Assembly (NCBI GenBank): GCA_026119855.1
Contig: JAOWBW010000321.1
Span: 248,001 to 312,000, forward strand
Direction: 5' to 3'
DNA from: Campanula takesimana
Lineage: Eukaryota > Streptophyta > Magnoliopsida > Asterales > Campanulaceae
Length of the DNA stretch: 64,000 nucleotides
In this document: positions 58,971-64,000 of the stretch, piece after piece
Layout: every line of letters starts with the position of its first letter
Numbering within the stretch: the stretch's first letter is position 1
Translations under genes and position numbers: made by a program
The notes under the pieces: model-generated
What the model saw: only the letters and a program-made list of their open reading frames with translations
Databases searched by the model: none
Told to the model about the DNA's origin: nothing

Positions 58971-60448
58971 TTAGTAACTTTTGACAACCCACTCTTGCTT
59001 GACCTTAGGGTTTTTACGTCCTTTGGCATTGGGAGTGAATCGCAAAAGGCATTCCACGGCCTTGTGTCCAGAACAATCACAAATGGAACAATGATGAAAT
59101 CCACCAATCACATGAGTTTTCACAAACTCTTTACTTTTCTTTGGGATAGCATTCTTCTTTGGGTCAGATGGACTAGCCTTAACAAAATCCTTCTTTTGAA
59201 ATTTTGGAGCGCTTGATCTAGGAGGGCGCATAGGGCTAGGAGGCGCACGGCGATGAGGCGCATGGCTCCTAGGCGCATAATGAGCACTCTGAGAAGGAGC
59301 GCGCTTTGTTTCAAGAGGGATTTTGCTAGAGGATGATTCATCTGTAGCTATATCTTTCCCAAATTGCTTCGTTGGGTAGACATAATGGAATGTTTGTCTC
59401 TTGACTTTTTCCTGTCCTTTACCCATTTAATTAGAATTTTTTTCCTTGGGAATTTCAAAAGTTTGCTGGTTTGTAAATTCATTATCTCTTTCAGCACATA
59501 TATCACATTTAAAGTTGTCACTAGTTGATGAGAATCCCAAGCCACTTTTATCACCACTGACTTTTTGGGACTCAAATATATTCTCCATAGTGACACGAGA
59601 ATTGGACCACTCATTTGTAATCTTTTTAAGATCAGTAATTTGAGCAACCAATTCATCGTTTTGAACTTTAAGAAGTGAGTCCTGTTCTGTTAGAAAAGTG
59701 TTTTTGACAGTAAGAGGAGTCGTGCTCTTTATCTGCTCATTAAGGAGGGTGAGTTCAGATTTAAGTAGAGATTTCTCGGTCTTAAGCTGGGAAATTTCAT
59801 CACACGATAGTGCTAAAGCTTCCTTCATACTATCAAATCTAGTGATTACCTTTTCAGTCCTTTTGAACATTTTTTCTTGTTCAGCAATCACTTCATCATC
59901 ATTGATTTTGGAGATTGGAGCAGTTGGTTCAACTTGAGGTCTGATGTAAGCTCCTTTTCTCAACTTGTTCCTTGCACTTAGATCACATCGTGAGAATAAC
60001 AATCCACCATCGCTTTGAGCCGGAGTGAGAAATCCTTGTTCAACGAGCTTGCTGATGGTTGGTCCTTTATTCCTTTTAACTTCTTGAAAACCTGCAGATT
60101 TCTTGATAGGTTTATTCAAGACATTCATATCAGGAACATCCTTGGAGAAGTCATCACAGAATCATAAGTATTAACTTCATCATCATTTGCCACCAAACAA
60201 ACGAGTCTATCATCAGAATCTTCATCGCTCTCATCTGAGTCTGTTTCAATCCAAGTGTTCTGCTCATTTGCTGGTGATTCTTCTTCAGCAACCATTCCCT
60301 TGTGACGAGTGAATTTGGGAGTGAACTTGGGAGTATGGCTGCTCTTCTTCTGCATATATTCAAATTTTGGAATTGGGCAGCTTGAAGCAAAGTGTCCTGG
60401 TTTCCTGCAATTAAAACAACACAAGGTCTTCTTTTCTTTTTGAATCAC
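58971..60448 (-). pseudogene. Sirevirus gag C-terminal region, frameshifted
   Basis: Three overlapping or adjacent pieces. 60448-60125 has the zinc knuckle CFNCRKPGHFASSC and an acidic stretch. 60128-59427 has Leu/Glu/Lys-rich coiled-coil wording (EISQLKTEKSLLKSELTLL). 59426-58971 has a basic region and a second Cys/His motif (CSICDCSGHKAVEC). The frame changes near 60140, a TAA stands at 59427-59429, and another frame change precedes pol. Confidence 0.75.
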
Positions 60449-61373
60449 TGCTCCTCGTGAACTTTGGAGGAGCTCTGCTGGTAGATCCTTGAAATTTGCT
60501 GGTTGAGCCGGGTCTTGAGAATTTTCCGAACTTTTGAAATTTTTTCACAAATAAAGCGAAGTCTTCATCATCCATGTCTAGTAGCTCATAGGTAGAAATT
60601 TTGGGATCAGAACTTTTCTCTTCTTGAACCGGCACAGGCGCATGCGCTTCCTCTCTATGTGCCACCATTGCTATGGATTTTGACTTTCCTTCAGTTTCAC
60701 TGATTCGTTGGAGTTTGAGCTCATAAACTTTGAGATTTGGATAATGGTTCCTTAAAGTCCAAACGTCCAAAGTTCCGGAGTCTTCAAGAGCGCTGGAGTT
60801 ATGTAGGTATCTTGATCCAAAAGCTTGGAGAAAATTGACATTCAAATCTTTGTTTGAAAACTTCATGCCAAGTGAAATACATAGATTTATAATTTCACAG
60901 TAGCATTCATAAGTTTGTCTTAAGGTTTCACCGGGGAGTTGAGAGAAATTGTTGAATCTCTTTTGCACTTCATATTTCTTGTTCTCCTTACAAACCGTAT
61001 CTCCTTCTATATGTTCTTCAATAGCATCCCATAGCTCATTAGCAATAGCACAATGCATGACTTGTTGTTTCATAGCCGTGCTTAGAGTGCTTAGGAGAAT
61101 GTTTCTTGCTTTGCCATCATTTGCAACTCTTCTTGTTTCTTCCTCAGTCCATTCTTCCCTTGGTTTCTTGATGGTTGGTTGAGCAGCATTGGTGCGCAGA
61201 TTTAGATTCGCTTTCATAGGGATGTAAGGTCCATAAACCACGGTGTCATGAAGTCTTTCATCGATTGAGTTGAGATGAGTTAAGATGCTGAATTTCCACA
61301 CGTCAAAGTGATCTTCATCAAAGACCAGAACATGAGTGTAGTTTGCAGTTACCATAGGTTTTGAGTTTGCCAT
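60411..61373 (-). pseudogene. Sirevirus gag N-terminal region
   Basis: 320 codons from ATG 61373. It carries the copia gag (UBN2-type) pattern: FDVWKFSILTHL near residue 24, then LWDAIEEHIEG, YEVQKRFNNFSQLPGETL and a TLRNHYP-like helix. A frame change in an A-rich run near 60430 separates it from its zinc knuckle. Packages element RNA. Confidence 0.85.
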
Positions 61374-61430
61374 TTAGAATCGGCACCCAAGCTGTTAAGC
61401 TAGAAAAACAAAAGTGTTTTATAAAGGTGT

Positions 61431-61444
61431 TGGCTCTGATACCA
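61431..61444 (-). other. Sirevirus primer-binding site, tRNA-Met
   Basis: The minus strand reads TGGTATCAGAGCCA two bases from the 5' LTR. Confidence 0.9.
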
Positions 61445-61446
61445 CT

Positions 61447-62884
61447 TATTGGTCCCAAAGGGCAACAATGGTATGAAAAATAGCTAGAGGAGGGGGGTGA
61501 ATAGCTGTTTTAAAATTCTTTTCGTACCCTTGAAAAACTCAATTGCAAATGCGCACTTTATCAAATAAGCGTAATGATATGCGCCTAAGTGAGTGAGTGA
61601 AATGCACAGTAGAAGTAAGTTAAGTAAATAGGCGTAAAGGTGATAAAAGGGGCGCACACACACTCTAAGTATTTTGGCACAAAGTGGGTGAAAAAAAGAA
61701 CTAAGGCAAATGATATAACAAACACAACACAGTTCAATCAATCAATCTACAATGAATAAACAAGCAAGTAATTAGATATGATATGAACTTGTAAGGAAAT
61801 AGCAAGATATGAACAAGAGCTATTTGGAGAGGTTCGATCGGTAAAATGATCTACGTCCTCTACCAAGATGGTTAGTCTTGGATTTTCTAATGAAGATCTT
61901 ATTATGAGCGAGTGTTACAAATTACAACTTGTTGAGCTTATACACTAACTCAAGATCTATTTCTATGAACGAACAAATCCTAGACAAAACCAGTGTATCT
62001 CTAAAAAAAAGATCTAAGTGATCAAACTTAAAGAGGTGAGTGTGTGATTTAGTATCAAGGCTCTTTAGATCTTTGAGATTGAGAGCACAAGAAGACTAAA
62101 GTGTTTTGGCTTGAAGATCAGGGCTAAGGATGAAGGTATGAAGGTGTTCTTGAGAATTCTGGAAATTTCAAAGGCAATCTTCAAATCTTCAACAAATGCT
62201 TGAGAGAGAAATTCTTGAAAATCTTAACAAAACTCAGCAACTTCAAAATATTGAAGTTATGGGGTATTTATAGTGAAATCCCAAAAACTAGCCGTTGGAA
62301 ATTCATGATGATTCTGAGCAAAGGACAAATGTGCTGTCGCTCATTGAGTGGAGCATGTGTCCTTTTATAGCCGTTAGACACATAACACAATTGTGACCAT
62401 TGTGGACAGGTGTCCTCAATTTGGGCGCACACGTGTTATTTAACCATGTTTGAATCATTGGCGTAGTTTGAATTCTCTTCAAGTCTTTGAATCTTCATTA
62501 AATCACTGAGTGTTTAAACATACTACGTTGAGGCGCGTGAGCTAGAGAGGCGCATGAACCAATGGGGCGCATGAGTTAATGCTAGGTGCATACTAATACG
62601 CGCGCACCAAGGAGGCGCATGGCGCGTGGCTTGGAGGCGCATGGCGCATCGCTTGAAGGTGCATTGCGCATCGCTTGAATTCACACAGTGATTTTCTTGA
62701 ATCTTGATCTTCTTGCCCTATTTCTAAGCCTATTCTATTACAATGGACAACCTAAAAAATGAAGTATAAAAATACTTCTTACATGTGGGTCTAAAGTCCA
62801 TGAAATAAAACTTAGGTGATGGATCAATCAAATCTAATCAATCCTATTACATTGAAACTGAGATATATGTGGGCATACCCAACA
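61447..62884 (-). repeat. 5' LTR of the Sirevirus
   Basis: Plus-strand TATTGGTCCC to TACCCAACA. The inner terminal TG has become TA, whereas the other LTR keeps TG. Confidence 0.93.
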
Positions 62885-63396
62885 CTGTTTAAGCCTATTA
62901 CTGATTCGAGAATGATGAGCAAAGAGAAGGTTACATTTTCGTTTCTTGCTGATCAAATGTAACTTGAATTTACCTTATGTTTCTTGATGATCAAATGTTA
63001 TACAGTACTTGAGATAATACAATTCAATGAAATTATTCTATAACATTTATGTCACAATTCCCCATACTCCATTGCAGTGGCGGAGGTATGTAGGGGCAAG
63101 CAGGGGCAGTTGCCCCCCCCTTGACTTTTTTTTTTTAATAAAGCAAAACGACGTCGTTTTGTATAAGTATAAATATAAACCTAAACCAATAGAATCAGAG
63201 TTGAACGAAAAAGAAAAAAAAAGGCAGGAGCGACTTCAGCGAGTGACGCCGACGCCGATGGAGACACGGAGACGGACATAGGGCTTCTTCAACCTAGCGA
63301 TTCTCAAGCAAATTCTATTCTCTATATTCTTCACTATTCAAATATTTAGGTAAGAACTTCATCAATGTTGATTTCTCTATTCTATTATGTTGATTT

Positions 63397-63608
63397 CAGT
63401 GGCGGACCTAGGATTTTGTATAAAGGGGGGAAAAATTGCATAAGGGGGCAAAAAAAATGTTAGTGTATTTTTATTTTACATCTAAGGGGGGCAAAGTTTA
63501 CTAAATTGCACTAACACCCTTAACTTTTACAAAAAAATTGTACTTGTAAAAAAAAAAAATCAAACGGGGGCCGCGGCCCCCGAAATGGCCTACCTAGGTC
63601 CGCCCTTG
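63397..63608. mobile_element. hAT MITE in the leader intron
   Basis: Perfect 8-bp duplication GTTGATTT (63389-63396 and 63609-63616). Inverted ends CAGTGGCGGACCTAGG and CCTAGGTCCGCCCTTG. 212 bp, G-run rich interior. Its ends resemble those of the host element at 63075. Confidence 0.88.
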
Positions 63609-63783
63609 GTTGATTTCTCAATTAGGGTTAGGATTTTTTTTGGTTTGACTTGAATTTTGGGTTTTTACAACTCAATCAGATTGTTTAATCACTTTGGATT
63701 ATTGAAATCAACATTACTTTTGTTTTTGTGACCAATCTCACTTTATTGATTGTAACTTTTTTTTTTTTTTTTTTTTTTAGAAT

Positions 63784-63975
63784 ATGGAAAAATATTACAA
63801 AAAAGCTTTGTCTGAATTGTCTCCACCTGTAGCAGAGGGTGAAAGGTTGAAACAAAGTCGCGGAGAATTCAATCTACATGGTTATGTTGAAGTAAAATAC
63901 TTTTGTTACGCCAAAAAGCTACTACAATGTATTTTTGCTGCTAACAATTTTTCATTTTGCTTTGCGATTGAATGA
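63784..63975 (+). CDS. partial first coding exon, possible hAT transposase / zinc-finger MYM1-like
   Basis: ATG at 63784, three bases after a strong acceptor; reads MEKYYKKALSELS, then a charged tail to about RGEFNLH. A short basic-aromatic N-terminus of this kind precedes the TTF-type zinc finger in plant hAT-derived proteins. A donor (GGTTATG at about 63880) and an acceptor (CTGCAG at 63982) suggest the exon ends near 63880 and the gene continues past the window; the open frame to 63975 would then run into the intron. Identity is tentative. Confidence 0.35.
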   Translation: MEKYYKKALSELSPPVAEGERLKQSRGEFNLHGYVEVKYFCYAKKLLQCIFAANNFSFCFAIE

Positions 63976-64000
63976 CTGCAGGATGGTTGTTATTACTACT

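Larger units (their letters stand above)
51149..62884 (-). mobile_element. Ty1/copia Sirevirus (Maximus/SIRE-type) with env-like ORF
   Basis: Complete 11,736-bp element with 5-bp duplication CTGTT (51144-51148 and 62885-62889), LTRs of about 1,440 bp, tRNA-Met primer site, gag with zinc knuckle and coiled-coil segment, pol in copia order (protease, integrase, RT, RNase H), then a further ORF of about 2.1 kb between pol and the 3' LTR. Large size and a third ORF downstream of pol mark Sireviruses. The LTRs differ at roughly 40 positions plus small indels (about 2.5-3% by eye), older than the gypsy element. gag, pol and the third ORF all carry breaks, so it is inactive alone. Confidence 0.9.
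63075..64000 (+). mobile_element. 5' part of a probable hAT transposon
   Basis: CAGTGGCGGAGGTATGTAGG at 63075 resembles the inverted end of plant hAT elements. A leader follows, with a splice donor (GTAAG at 63350) and a T-rich acceptor (AG at 63779-63780) before a coding exon. The element runs off the right edge, so the other end and the duplication cannot be checked. Confidence 0.45.

Overview
The window is nuclear DNA of a flowering plant, most likely a eudicot. It has intron-split genes with GT-AG junctions, Stowaway-type MITEs ending in CTCCCTCCGTCC, Ty1/copia and Ty3/gypsy LTR retrotransposons primed by tRNA-Met, and an AT-rich background. The species cannot be fixed from sequence alone. 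No CRISPR array, operon, rRNA or tRNA gene was seen.

The only clear host genes are two tandem paralogues of the MATE / DETOXIFICATION transporter family on the + strand. MATE-1 (16527-20622, 497 aa predicted) and MATE-2 (41837-50406, 494 aa predicted) each have eight exons, and exons 2-8 have identical lengths. Their upstream and downstream flanks also align, so a whole segment was duplicated. Almost everything else is mobile DNA, much of it nested.

Layout. 1-6.8 kb: LTR and gypsy-integrase remnants, Stowaway MITEs, and a Mutator-like element holding a hAT MITE. 6.6-13.7 kb: a Stowaway MITE split by a non-coding LTR element (target duplication CAACA), itself holding a solo LTR (GAGAT) and another MITE. 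13.7-16.5 kb: AT-rich palindromic minisatellite, (AT)n tract, a second minisatellite, a MITE and the MATE-1 promoter. 16.5-20.6 kb: MATE-1. 21.5-32.7 kb: a three-layer nest in which an inverted-repeat element holds a solo LTR (TATTA), which holds a young 9.5-kb Ty3/gypsy Tekay-like element (AATAA). 33-41.1 kb: LTR fragments, a solo LTR (ATATT) and a decayed copia pol. 41.8-50.4 kb: MATE-2, whose first intron is swollen to about 6.1 kb by an old LTR element, a hAT MITE and a 2.5-kb LTR element with TA...TA ends. 51.1-62.9 kb: an 11.7-kb minus-strand Sirevirus-type copia element (CTGTT) with an extra env-like ORF after pol. 63.1-64 kb: the start of a probable hAT transposon with a related MITE in its first intron.

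The most interesting pattern crosses families. Eight or nine different LTRs, both copia and gypsy, each carry a compact GC-rich block of about four copies of a family-specific palindromic motif. In eight of them the block lies some 70-260 bp upstream of a TATA box. The paralogous MATE segments also act as empty-site controls that date several insertions relative to the duplication. Exon coordinates, LTR ends and target duplications were read by hand from the sequence. Family names come from motif recognition, not database searches.
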